A DNA stretch of 64,000 bases from positions 902,001-966,000 of the forward strand of contig JAESUZ010003487.1 in NCBI GenBank assembly GCA_017311185.1, written 5' to 3'. This DNA is from Proteles cristata cristata (Eukaryota; Chordata; Mammalia; Carnivora; Hyaenidae). The translations under genes were made by a program, and so were the position numbers. Below, piece by piece: positions 46,140 through 57,540 of this stretch. Position 1 is the first letter of the stretch; the number at the start of each line of letters is the position of its first letter. Below the pieces are notes generated by a model. It did no database searches and was not told the DNA's origin. It saw only the letters and a program-made list of their open reading frames with translations.

Positions 46140-47300
46140 AAAGTCATTAATGCTAATTTTACCTCAATAAATTATTTTTTTCAGAATGTATTCATCCACG
46201 GAGCAGTCACCTAAATGATCAAAGTGTCCAGCGATATCCTCCCCCAGGGTGCCTTCTCCCCTCTGCTTTCTTTTGGTTGCATTTTAAGCCTCCTGGTATC
46301 GGTCCTGTTAACCAGGCCTGGTCCCGGCACACTGTGAGGTAGGTGAAAGGTGGCCGATGGCCTCCCTGGCCCCTGCTGTCCTTCTCGTCTGCTCCGTCTG
46401 GCCCCCATGTCTTCTGGTTACTCGGTACTTCCAATCCCAGAGAAATGACCCTGAATGAACATATTTGGAGGTAGTGGATTGATGGTTTGCTCCCAAATGT
46501 TGGAGTTTTGTTCAGCCAGTTACTCACCAAACATATTCTGAGCATCTGTGTATGTCAGGCATGTTGTGTGCTGGGTACTGATGCATGGTGCAGTGGTGTC
46601 GGCGACCCAGATGGGGTGAGAAGTCATTCCTGCTCACAGGCAGCTTGGTCTGGTTGGGGGAAGAGCAGAAAAATCTGGATACTGAATATGGCATGTGCTG
46701 TGAGACCTATGCCTCACACAGACGGTGGCATGTGAGATGAATACTGACTGCCAAGTGGTTCTTTCCTGGGCTACAGGAGAGGTACAGCCGGGGAGAGAAA
46801 GTCATGGAGCTGTGAAAAGGCCAGAGGTGTTCCAGGAAAGGTAAGAATTTCATGTGCCTGAAGCAAAGACAAGGGATCGGTGGCCGAGGAGCTCCAAGCC
46901 AAGGAGCAGCCTTCTAACAGTCTGGGATTTTCTCTTTTATCCTATCTTAACCTTTCTATCATAAGCATTTCATTTTAAAAGCAGGAGAAAGGTTAATAGC
47001 ACTACATAAAACCATAGATGAACCAAAACTAAAGGAGTATTGATCTAAACCAACTGAAATGCATCTATTTGTGTGAACTCTGCCACAAATAATCCCATCA
47101 AAAGAGCAATATAATATTTGGAAAAAATTCTAGTTGTGAAAATAACCAAATAAGGACATTTGCATACTTTTTATTAAAAAAAATCAACCTGAGTACTATA
47201 AAAATTAGCAAATCCCTTAAACAAATGAAATAATGAGATCTCTCCTCTTGTGAAATAATGGTAAATTTAAAGCATTTAATCATACTCATTTAGTCATTAA
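46140..47300. other. Mostly unique sequence
   Basis: 46,500-46,860 resembles an ancient repeat scrap (CACCAAACATATTCTGAGCATCTG, CAGGCATGTTGTGTGCTGGG). No gene recognised. Confidence 0.35.
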
Positions 47301-47313
47301 TAAAATGAATGTT

Positions 47314-47630
47314 GCTGGATGGACCTTGAGGGTGTTATGCTGAGTGAAATAAGTCAGGCAGAGAAGGACAAATATCATATGTTTGCACGTATAGGAGGAT
47401 TAGGAGGAACTTAACAGAGGACCAAGGGGGAGAAGAAGGGGGGAAATGGTGGGGGTAAAGGGAGAGAGGCAAACCATGAGAGACTCTTGAATGCTGACAA
47501 AAACTGAGAACTGATGGATGTAGGGGGGAGGAGGGATGGGAATGGAGGAGGGCACTTGTGGGGATGAGCACTGGGTGTTATGTGGAAACTAATTTGACAA
47601 TAAACTATTTGTAAAAAAAAAAAAAAAAAA
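47314..47630 (+). mobile_element. 5'-truncated L1 (same family as the 8-15 kb copy)
   Basis: Begins in the ORF2 C-terminus (TGGATGGACCTTGAGGGTGTT), then the full 3' UTR ending AATTTGACAATAAACTATTTGT and an A18 tail. Duplication GAATGTTGC at 47307-47315 and 47631-47639. Confidence 0.95.
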
Positions 47631-47639
47631 GAATGTTGC

Positions 47640-48520
47640 AAAGGTGGTTCCTAAATATCAACATTTAATTATAGAATTCTAAAGTGAAGTCAGAATATTT
47701 GAGTATTGGTAAAGGATTTGAAATTTTGTTCTCAATTTCCAATTATGCACTGCCCTTACTTATGCAATATATTGAAAGGGAAAGAATAACACTAGCAAAA
47801 TTCCAACCTAACACAATGAGGAAGGTTGGAAACTAAGCTTTGATTTTTAGGAAGTCAATACATGTAAATGAACATTCAATTTCATTATTAAAAGCTTTAT
47901 GGAGTTGACCTTGTAACTGACAAGGAAGAAGTAAGTATACAAGGCAAATAAAATGAAAACATTTCTTCCCATCAGATATTTTGAAATTTTACTTGTAAAA
48001 TTTAAGGAAAAAGTAAATAATAAAAGTAATAAAAAAGACAAAGTAAATAATTCCAGAAAAACGTATTTGGAAGAGATTTACAGCCTGCCAGAAAAAGACC
48101 TTTCATGTGTATGGGGACAGTTTAAACTCTAATGCTTAACATGTTTCCTGGACTTACTTATCAATTTCCAGTAATTTACTTTTATAAAAGTGTTACTAAA
48201 GATTTTAAGGTTAACCTTGAAAATCTGTTAATGTAGTAATAAAAAATAAACTTATTGTCCTGATTTTGTAACTGTCATAACAAATCACTAATCAAATATT
48301 TTAAGGTATCCCTTTTTATATAATAAGACCTAATTGTGTAGTTTATAGTCTAAAAAGTTGAAAGCTTCTTTTAGGTGCTATTCACTGTTAGGTACCAATG
48401 ATAAACAAGGTTTTGTTGTTACAGTAATGTATACATTACTTGTGTGTAGATAAACTTTCAAAATTCTGTAAACATTTATTGAGTTTTCATGACATGTCTG
48501 AGGTAGAGGGAAGGAAAAAC
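47640..48520. other. Unique AT-rich intergenic sequence
   Basis: No recognised gene or repeat. Confidence 0.4.
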
Positions 48521-48522
48521 TA

Positions 48523-48630
48523 AATTTATTTTTTAAAGCGTAGTCTTCATGCCCCATGTGGGGCTTGAATGCACAACCCTGAGATCCAGAGTCATATGCT
48601 CTACTGACAGAGACAGTCAGGGAGCCCAAA
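48523..48630 (-). repeat. Old short SINEC copy
   Basis: Plus strand CCCCATGTGGGGCTTGAATGCACAACCCTGAGATCCAGAGTC is the complement of the tRNA-like head. Confidence 0.75.
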
Positions 48631-48786
48631 AAACATTTTTTTTAACCGGAAAAAAGCTTCTTTTGCATTCCAGACTCTGAGATAGGAATTTATATTTTTG
48701 TCATTTTACCCAAAAGCTAGGAGGTAGCTGCTACTCCCTCAACATCACAGCTGGTATGTGGAGATATTTTCTTTAAAAATAAGGTG

Positions 48787-49767
48787 TGCTATGGCAAAGG
48801 AATCAATAAAACTAATAGGTAACTGACAGAGTACGAAAAGATAGTTGCAAATGACATATCAGATAAAGGGCTAGTATCCAAAATCTATAAGGAACTCCCC
48901 CAACTCCACACCTGAAAAACAAATAATCCAGTGAAGAAATGGGCAGAAGACCTGAACAGACACTTCTCCAAAGAGGACATCCAGATGGCCAACAGACACA
49001 TGAAACGATGCTCAGCATCCCTCCTCATCAGGGAAATACAAATCAAAACCACACTGAGATACCTCACGCCAGTCAGAGTGGCTAAAATGAGCAAATCAGA
49101 GAACTCTAGATGCTGGCGAGGATGTGGAGAAACGGGCACCCTCCTACACTGTTGGTGGGAATGTAAACTGGTACAGCCCCTCTGGAAAACAGTGTGGAGG
49201 TTCCTAAGGAAACTAACAATAGAACCCCCCTATGACCCAGCAATAGCACTGCTAGGAATTTACCCAAGGGATACAGAAATGCTGAGGCATAGGAGCACAT
49301 GTACCCCAATGTTCATAGCAGCACTCTCCACAATAGCTAAAACCTGGAAAGAGCCTAAGTGTCCATCAACAGATGAATGGATCAAGAAGAAGTGGTTTAT
49401 CTATACCATGGAATACTACATGGCAATGAGAAACAATGAAATCTGGCCATGTGTAGCAACATGGATGGACCTTGAGGGTGTTATGCTGAGCGAAATAGTC
49501 AGGCAGAGAAGGACAAATATCATATGTTTGCACGTATAGGAGGATTAGGAGGAACTTGATGGAGGAACAAGGGGGAGAGAGGGGCGGAAATGGTGGGGGA
49601 AAGGGAGAGAGGCAAACCATGAGAGACTCTTGAATGCTGACAAAACTGAGGACTGATGGATGTGGTGGGGAGGAGGGATGGGCATGGAGGAGGACACTTG
49701 TGGGGATGAGCACTGGGTGTTATGTGGAAACTAATTTGACAATAAACTATTTGTAAAAAAAAAAAAA
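48787..49767 (+). mobile_element. 5'-truncated L1 (ORF2 C-terminus and 3' UTR)
   Basis: ORF2 text runs [40 protein letters not shown] and [16 protein letters not shown] sequence (48931-49539). A lost base near 49498 shifts the last codons. The 3' UTR matches the other two copies and ends in A13. A second A-run follows ten bases later (49778-49793), so the exact 3' boundary and duplication are unclear; ATTTTCTTTAAAAA before the element may pair with CTTCCTTAAAAA after it. Confidence 0.93.
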
Positions 49768-49799
49768 ACTTCTTCCTTAAAAAAAAAAAAAAAGAAAGA

Positions 49800-50090
49800 A
49801 AGAAATCAGTGAAAATCAAACCTAACCTACTAGTGAAGAATACAAGTACCCAGCAAAGTAATAGTTTTCATTCACCAGAGAGTCAAAAAATAGCAAAGGT
49901 CATTAATAGTCAGAATCAGCTAATCTGCTGAGAAATGGGTGTGCTTCCACTGTAGAGAGAGAGAATACTGTAGATCCTTGGATAAAGAACATTTGCTTAT
50001 TTTAACTGTTTAGTGTACACTTTGCTCTTTTTGCCATCTACATTTTGACCTGTCTTTGAGAAGAACTCCGCATTGCATGGAGTCTCGGCA
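49800..50090. other. Unique spacer
   Basis: Nothing recognised apart from a short (AAAG)n at its left edge. Confidence 0.4.
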
Positions 50091-50094
50091 GCAG

Positions 50095-50240
50095 CTCCTA
50101 GAAGCTGTCTGGAGGAGTGGTCAAGGGCATGGACTTTGATATCAGACCACCCGGAGCTTGATACTTGACTCTGTCATTAACTCTACATCTTAGCAAAGTT
50201 GCAGGACTTCCCTGAAACTCAGTTTTATTAGTTACTGAGG
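50095..50240 (+). repeat. MIR
   Basis: GGAGGAGTGGTCAAGGGCATGGACTTTGATATCAGACC and CTCTGTCATTAACTC follow MIR order. Confidence 0.8.
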
Positions 50241-50374
50241 TCTATGCATACATCTCTGTTATATCTGCTCCAGTGCAATAGCTGCCTGAGTTTAGCTTTG
50301 AGTTGAATCAGGGAAAACCAAACAAAAGCAATGGGTCCAGGTGCGGAGAGCAGAAGGGAACAGATGTGTACCAA

Positions 50375-50585
50375 GTTCCTATGATGTACAGTACTCCCAG
50401 GTAATTCATACGCATTGTCTCATGTTAACTCCCACAACCATTTCCTAAGATAGTAAGCTCATTAGGATGCCCATTTTACAGATGAAGAAACAGAGCTGTT
50501 CCCTAGGTCATATATTTAAATAGCAGAACCAAAATTTAAACTGAGGCCTGAAGCCAGAAGCCATGCTTCCACTACATAACCCTAT
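50375..50585 (-). repeat. MIR-like fragment
   Basis: GCCCATTTTACAGATGAAGAAACAGAGC and GAAGCCATGCTTCCACTACAT match reverse-complement MIR. Confidence 0.7.
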
Positions 50586-50967
50586 TCCTGACGGCTCAGG
50601 AAGCAATGAGGGGAAGTCATGAAAACACTAGATAACTAAGGAATGGAGACCCGTGAAGGGGGAGGGAGGCTGAAGTCCAACTGATCTTGATGGTCGGATC
50701 ACTGACCCAATCGCCTACTGGAACCACACTTCCAGACAGCAGATCGCTGATTCCACCTTCAGTGGTTCAATAGTTTCCTAGTGCTCCTGAGGATAAATAT
50801 AATCAGTAATAAAAATCGTTTTAAGAAAATAATGGGATTATCTAATGTGGCCTCCTTTCTTTCTAAGAATCAGAGGAATAGGTCACTAAGGAAAAAAAAA
50901 AAGAAAAAAGAAAAAGAAAACTAATCTCAGAAGGAATGGCTGGCCAATAGGAAATATTATCACTCTT

Positions 50968-51178
50968 GGGCGCCTGGGTGGCTCAGTCAGTTAAGAGTCT
51001 GACTTTGGCTCAGGTCATGATCTCCCAGTTTGTGAGTCGAAGCCCCATGTTGGGCTGTGTGCTGACAGTTCAGAGCCTGGAGCTTGCTTTGGATTCTGTG
51101 TCTCCCTCTTTCTCTGCCCACCCCCCCAACTCATTCTCTGTCTCTCTCTCAAAAATAAACAAACATTAAAAATTTTTA
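50968..51178 (+). repeat. SINEC
   Basis: GGGCGCCTGGGTGGCTCAGTCAG head, TGTGTGCTGACAGTTCAGAGCCTGG body. Probable diverged duplication around ATTATCACTCTT / ATACTAGTCTT. Confidence 0.93.
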
Positions 51179-51197
51179 GAAAAGAAAATACTAGTCT

Positions 51198-51424
51198 TGA
51201 AGTCCCTGGGTGTCTTAGCAGGTTGAGCATCTAACTCTTGATTTCATCTCAGGTCATGATTTCAAGGTTGTGGGACTGGGTCCTTCATTAGGCTCCACAC
51301 TGGGCTGGGCATAAAGCCTGCTTGGGTTTCTCTCACTCTCTCTTTCTCCCCACTGTACTCCCTCTCCGTCTCCCTCTGCTGTAACCCCTTGCCTATGCAT
51401 GCTCTCAAAAAAATAAAAAATAAA
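51198..51424 (+). repeat. Older SINEC copy
   Basis: AAGTCCCTGGGTGTCTTAGCAGG head with GGCTCCACACTGGGCTGGGC and CATAAAGCCTGCTTGGG; an older subfamily than most copies here. Confidence 0.85.
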
Positions 51425-51985
51425 AAATATATATTACTAACCTCAAAAATATTTTATTGCTTATATGAAAATTACTTGAAATCAGACTTGAAACAATTTG
51501 CTATATTTGAAAGAGATGAAAATAGAAACTTTCATAGTATGAATCTTTTCAATATTTAGAGTCTCTCTCCCAGGTCAGTTTTCTACTTGAAAACAAGAAA
51601 GAATATCCAATGAGCAAAGACAGGAAGGACTTCAGTCCTTCAATCAGTATCACATATTCTCACAAGAACATATTTTTAATTCCTTAAATATTTATTCAAG
51701 GAAACTACTAGATCTATTTATTAGATAAACATATCAAAGATCCACAAGTCCTAAATATTCCACATTTTATAAGATTTCTTTTGACATCATTATTGTCACC
51801 TGGGCATTGCAGTTTTGATGCTACCAGCTGCTTGTAAGGTGTGAACTTGTATGGTTCTTGTGAACTTGCACTGTGTGTACAATGACCTGAAATACATAAC
51901 TGAGAAGACCCAGCTACAATGAAACAATTGATAGGTCTGTATACCTATGATCTATAACAAATCTTTATAACAAAGAAAACTCAGT
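51425..51985. other. Unique AT-rich sequence
   Basis: No gene or repeat recognised. Confidence 0.4.
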
Positions 51986-52004
51986 AACTAAAAAAGGACT
52001 CATT

Positions 52005-52131
52005 AGGGGCGCCTGGGTGGTTCAGTCCATGAAGAGTCTGACTTCAGCTCAGGTCATGATCTCACAGTTTGTGAGTTCGAACCCTGCGTTGAGTTCTGTG
52101 CAGACAGCTCGGAACCTGGAGCCTGCTTCAG

Positions 52132-52185
<54 letters not shown>

Positions 52186-52236
52186 CTGCTCATGTTCTGT
52201 ATCTCTCTCCTTCAAAAATAAACTTCAAAACAAAAT
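52005..52236 (+). repeat. SINEC with perfect 15 bp TSD and expanded (CT)n
   Basis: AAAAAAGGACTCATT at 51990-52004 and 52237-52251. The internal CT tract has grown to about 48 bp (52135-52182). Confidence 0.96.
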
Positions 52237-52289
52237 AAAAAAGGACTCATTCACAGGAATAAATTAATAAAATTCATCATGCAGCTACC

Positions 52290-52862
52290 CTCTTGGCCAG
52301 CTTGCACTGCTGTAACAAAGCACTAGAAACTGGCTGACACAGTGACAGATGTTTCTTTCTCACAGTTATGGAGGCTGGGGTGTCTAAGAGCATGATGCCC
52401 GCTCAAACAGTTCCTGATGAGATCCTTCTTCCTGGTTTGCGGATGGCTGCCTTCTCGCTGTGTCCTCACAGGGCAGAAAGAGAGAGAGAAGGAAGGAAGA
52501 GAAGGGGGGAGAGCGGGGAGAGAGAGGAGAGAGAGGGAGAGAGGGAGGAGAGGGAGGAGAGGAGAGGAGAGAGGAGAGGGGAGAGAGGGAGAGTAGAGGG
52601 GAGAGGGGAGGGGAGAGAGGAGAGGGGAGGGGAGAGAGGGGTAGAGGAGAGGGGAGAGAGGAGAGGGGAGAGGAGAGGGGAGAGAACCCATGAGAGCGCT
52701 CTGGGTTATCAATCCCATTATGATGCTTTACACACACACCCACCGTGACCTCATCTAAACCTAATTAACCTTTCAAAGGTCCTACTTCCCACTACCATTC
52801 TATTAAGGGTTAGGGCTTCACCCTGTGAATGTTGTGGGAGCACCAACATCAGTCCATCACAG
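52290..52862 (-). mobile_element. MaLR-type LTR with expanded purine tract
   Basis: Left part TTGCACTGCTGTAACAAAGCACTAG and CACAGTTATGGAGGCTGGGG, and right part ATTAAGGGTTAGGGCTTCACC, match the reverse complement of MLT1/MST LTRs. The middle is replaced or expanded by GA-rich repeats (52479-52685). Confidence 0.8.
52479..52685. repeat. ~205 bp (GAGAGG)n-type polypurine tract
   Basis: Plus strand is almost only G and A, with units such as GAGAGGGGAGAG. It produces all the Arg/Glu and Ser/Pro/Leu-rich open frames at 52323-52748, so those are not genes. Confidence 0.95.
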
Positions 52863-53029
52863 CTGCCAGCTGTTAACTCTGGAAGTCTTACCCCTTAAGA
52901 AGCTAGCAAGATTAGAATTCTGATTTCAACCAACTCTCTGAATGCTGGCTGCTAAACATTTAAAGTTCTTAAACTAAGTTTTCTCCCTTAGTTCCTGTTT
53001 CCTTGTCTAACTTATAAGCTTATTATTTA

Positions 53030-53198
53030 TTTTTGTTTTAAGTGTTTACTTTAGGGAGCAAGGAAGGGACAGAGAGAGAGAATCCCAAGCTGACAGTGCA
53101 GAGCCTGATGCAGGGCTCAAATTCAGGAACCCCAAGACCATGACCAGACCTGAAACCAGGAGTCAGAAACTTAACAGACTGAACCACCCAGGATCCCC
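53030..53198 (-). repeat. SINEC, diverged
   Basis: GCTGACAGTGCAGAGCCTGATGCAGGGCTC and GAACCACCCAGGATCCCC. Confidence 0.85.
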
Positions 53199-53298
53199 AC
53201 AAAACATCATTTTTAAAACAAATTACACGTTTAACTAAACTTAGATTTCTCACAAGTCTATCAAAAGATGCACCTGTCTTAAGATTTCATTTGCTCTC

Positions 53299-53520
53299 GG
53301 GGCGCCTGGGTGACTTAGTCGGTTAAGCGTCTGACTTTCGCTTAGGTCATGATCTCGTGGTTCGTGGGTTCGAGCCCCGTGTCAGGCTCTGTGCTGACTG
53401 CCAGCTCAGAGCCTGGAGCCTGCTTCAGTCTGTGACTCCCTCTCTCTCTGACCCTCCCCTGCTCACGCTGTCTCTCTCTCTCTCTCCTAGAAATAAATTT
53501 TAAAAAATTAAAAAAAAAAA
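53299..53520 (+). repeat. SINEC, young subfamily, with perfect TSD
   Basis: AAGATTTCATTTGCTCTC occurs at 53281-53298 and 53522-53539. Body has GACTGCCAGCTCAG, CAGTCTGTGACTCC and CTAGAAATAAAT. Confidence 0.97.
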
Positions 53521-53732
53521 TAAGATTTCATTTGCTCTCAACGAGGATTGCTCAAACTCTCCTTGATGAAGAAGTGCTCCCGATTGGTCTAACATCTTCT
53601 CCTGGCCCAGGGAGTTGGGGGGAGAGGTGGGATGGGGCCTGGGGTCGTAGTTGCAGAGCCCCAGCCACCAACCAGAGAGCCTCGCAGGCCGTGTTTGGGG
53701 GTTGCTGCCTGCTTGTCAGGGACCCAGCTACA

Positions 53733-54077
53733 CCGTGAACGTTTGTGCTTCCCCCCAAATTCATATGTTGAAACCTAATCCCCAATGTGATGTTATTTGG
53801 AGGTGGGGCCTTTGGGAGGTGATGGGATCAAGAGGGTGGAGACTTCATGAATGGGATTCCCGTCCTTATAAAAGAGACCCCCTCCCCACCCAGAGAGCTC
53901 TCGCTTATCCCTTCCCCCTCATGAAGTTACAGCAACGAGGCTTGTGTCTAAAGAATCTGTGGCCATTGGGATCCTGGACTTCCTAGTCTCCAGAAGAGTT
54001 AGGAATAAATACTTGCTGTTTATAAGCCAGTGAGTCGATGATACTTTGTTATAGTAGCCTGAACAGACTAAGACAAT
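53733..54077 (+). mobile_element. MaLR (MLT1/MST-type) solo LTR
   Basis: CCAAATTCATATGTTGAAACCTAATCCCC, GGAGGTGGGGCCTTTGGGAGGTG, TTATAAAAGAGACCCC (TATA-like), AGCCTGAACAGACTAAGACA. A nearly complete ERVL-MaLR LTR; no coding part remains. Confidence 0.93.
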
Positions 54078-54387
54078 TCTGCTCAACATGCTAGGCTTTT
54101 ACATATTTTTAAGACTCTAGGTGGAAAATCCACAGATTGGTCCCCAGAATAATTACCTATAAAAGGGGAATGAGAAGTGTGTAGGGAAGGCTTAGAGGAG
54201 ATTCATCCCTGATCTCCTCAGTAAATTTACGTTTTTCACTTTTTTTTTATGCATTAACACTCTTCAAGGGCACATGTGTTCCTCATGCAAAGCTTCAATT
54301 CACATGTACAAAAAGACATTTATGTATCCAAATAAGATAAGGGCACTCACATCTGCACTAATCACATGTATACAAGTATCAATTTTG

Positions 54388-54592
54388 TGTGTGTGTTTAT
54401 TTATTGAGAAAGAGAGAGAGAGAACGAGCAAGGGAGAGTCAGAAAGAAAGGGAGAGGGAGACTCCCAAGCAGGATCTGTGCTATCTTCACAGAGCCTGAC
54501 ACCGTGCTCGATCTCATGGACCAAACTGACATCAGGACCTGATCCGAAACTAGGCATCTGATGCTTAACCGACTGAGCCACCCAGGTGCCCC
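54388..54592 (-). repeat. SINEC, diverged
   Basis: GAGAGAGAACGAGCAAGGGAGAGTC body and TTAACCGACTGAGCCACCCAGGTGCCCC head complement. Flanks ACAAGTATCAA / ACAGGTATCAA. Confidence 0.9.
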
Positions 54593-54599
54593 CACAGGT

Positions 54600-57540
54600 A
54601 TCAAGGTTTAATGAAGAGTCACCGAAGAACACACTGAAACTGTCACATTTCGTGAAACTTTCTCCCATCCATAGACATAAAAATTTGGCTGGACGTATTC
54701 GTGAAACTGAAATTACTCTCCGAGAGGCTTAGCTCACCCACCTTCCTGTGGCAACCCAAACAAATCGGGGATTTAAAGGATATGAAACTGCAGCTATTCT
54801 TTTTAAAAATAGCATTTTAATGCTAAAGGGGGCATTGGAGACCAGGGCAGCCTCCTAAGCATTCCTTTTGCAGAAGCTGCCTCCAAATTCAGTTTGGTGT
54901 CAGCCCCTTGTGAGCTAGGCTCCTGGCGGACCGAGTTCACAGTGCCAACACTGGCAACCCATCTTTCGGAGAAAGTGGGGAAAGCCGTCAGAAGTCCTGC
55001 CTCAGCATATTTCATCCTCCACACTCCGTGTTCACCACTGGGAAGCCGAGGAAGGGTAAGGAAGCTTCGTCAGAGGATTTGGTTCTCCCAATCCCTCACC
55101 CAGGCTACAGTCACGTCATCCTGGTCACATAGCATTTGGAAACAAACAAACAAACAAAAAAACCCCACAACTCTTCATATAGACGGTTGAGTTCACAGTT
55201 GCCGGTGAAACAAAATAACCAGGTGGGGTAAACCCTGACCATGCCCTTCCCGTGTCGATGTGGCCACTCGTATATCATTAACACAATCAAATCCACCCTC
55301 GCACCTCAGGGTGCTGCTTGGGTTTCCCCGCTAATGCGTTCCTGCAGTGCCTGCCTTTCACGTCCTGACTTTGCTCAGAATAAAAACGACTGGGTGTCCC
55401 CACTCTGTATATTCTGAAATGAAAGAGAATCAATTAAACCAGCCATATTTCCATCAGGGGGGCTCCTGCTGTTCCCCAAACAGCTTAAGCTGTCTTCTCA
55501 TAGTTTATGATGTCAGCAGGATCGCCCGACTGAAATACAGCCTTGAAATCTCACCCCACCCCTCTCTGGCCCTCTGTCTGCAGTATATATTATTCTTGTA
55601 GTTTTCAGAGACAGCTGTGTGAATTAATGAACTGATGTGAGAATCAGAGTTGGCCTGGAGCCCCATTTAAAAGTCATGTCAATGACCTCATAAAAACAGC
55701 AAAGAATGCTTACAGCTTGCTTGTAAAAGAAAGCCATTTCTTAATAACTTGGAATGCCCACATAATTCAGCACATATTTTAGCCCCAAATGATTATTTCA
55801 TAAGAGAATGAAAATTTCCCATGAAAAAGACATTTAGCCGACCCAGGCAACTATAAACTTTAATTGACATTTCACAGTATGTAGCAGCGTGCTCTCTCGG
55901 GAGTGTAGAATATCACTCCCGCACCTGCGCTTTACCTCCAAGCGTTATAGTATTTCAACCATTAAACATTTTTCATTAAAGCACTTCATATAGAATTAGT
56001 CTAATCTGATTTTAACAAAAGTATTCTATATTTAGGTTTTCACACTGTATTAGCCCAAACCGTTAGAACTAGAGAGTCTGGGCTTTTGTTCACTGGCAGA
56101 AGGGTGGTCTGTGCCCATTCACTTCAAAGATGGCCCTTCCCGCCAAACACAGCATTTCTAAACGAAGTCATTCCTGGGGAAAGTAGGCGTTAAAGAAGCG
56201 GAGACTCATGGTCAGCTCGACCGGTCTGCTGGGTTCTTCCTTTCCCCGTGAACGGTCATGCCCCATCCCCAGGCGCCCCCTTCCTGGGGCAACAGCTCTT
56301 AGGAAGCAGGCAAGGTGTAGGGTGTTTTCGCTAGGCTAGAACTGAGAAAATGTGCACAAATTTGCATCTTACAGTTTGAGTTTTATAGCTGTTATCTTGC
56401 TGGCAATCTTGGGTGAACAGCTGCAGGATTTTAGGATGTGTGGCTTGAACAAGAAGGAAAGGGGCCTTTCTAGATGCTTCCAGTTAGAATCGGAGAGAGC
56501 TGAGCAGTGTAGGAACTCACTTAGGCTCTTAAGCTCAGGAATATTTAAACAGAACTAGCCTACTGCAGAGAGCTTGTTTTCCCTGAAACACTACACTCTA
56601 GTCTCGCTCACTTAAAACACTCATTGCGCAGAATTGAGAACACCTGAAGTGAATAAAAGCTCTTTTTAGACAATGGTTATAAGCTTCTTCTTTTTTTGTT
56701 GTTGTTGTTTTTTTTTTTGTTGTTGTTTTTTTTCAAATAAACAAGTCCATGAATAGTTTTTTGATTTAGCTTCTCTGGGCTTAGCATTTCAGACAACTTA
56801 ATATTATTTACTTTATTGACGTTTCAACTTGACTATCAAATTTAATGTGATATATGACCGTTTATATATATGACACTCAACTGATATAGGACAGTTAGCT
56901 CTGCTAAACGGACCCACCCAGCTGTGCTTGGCTTCAGCCACAAAGCAAACCACACATGAAGCGCTAAGACAGCAAACGAAGGTGGGTCACAGGTACTTGT
57001 ATTATAAAAGTAAACCGTAAGTCATAACAAGATCTTCACTAGGTACATTAATATATTAATTCTTCTCACATAAGTTCCGATAAAATATACAGCAGTTACT
57101 TCAATAACATAAAGCCTCCGCTACACTTGGCTTGCTTGGGTTTGGCAAGCTGAGGGGCCAGGCTAAACCGTACAAACATCATGGCGCCATTTGACTTTAT
57201 GACTTAAAACGTGGCGAGTTCATATGATCCCATCTAGCATTTCCGAGGCCTCTGTGAGTGTCACCTGAAGTGGAGTGACCAACCAGGAAGGCAAGCCACT
57301 GGGGAGAAGTGAGGCAGTGAACAGGCAAAGGAGGGCCCCCATCACAGTGGTCTCAGGTGAACAAAAAGCCACCAAAGTGGGTGACCTCGAGCCCACACAG
57401 GACGGAATCGGTCTTGCGTACTCTGGAGAAACCATCTGCACGCTCTTGTCCACAGGATGCCTGCCCGTCATCGCTGTGAATCAACTGGTTCTGGAGACGG
57501 GTTCTCAGATGGCTCTCTGCCAAGTGCCGCTGGCAAAGAC
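54600..57540. other. Unique intergenic sequence
   Basis: Almost 3 kb without a gene or recognised transposon. It contains short (AAAC)n at 55139-55162 and T/TTG-rich runs at 56690-56736. 55,620-56,100 is unrepetitive and rich in TAAT-type words, a candidate conserved noncoding element. The 117-codon plus frame 57275-57628 lacks splice or start support. Confidence 0.35.

Noticed and set aside
52323..52748. 119-131-codon frames rich in Ser/Pro/Leu or Arg/Glu
   Set aside because: They are translations of the purine tract and have no start, splice or homology support.
29484..54077. Possible endogenous retrovirus with internal genes between LTRs
   Set aside because: The LTRs (29.5, 52.3 and 53.7 kb) differ in orientation and divergence, and no gag, pol or env-like text lies between them; they are separate solo LTRs.
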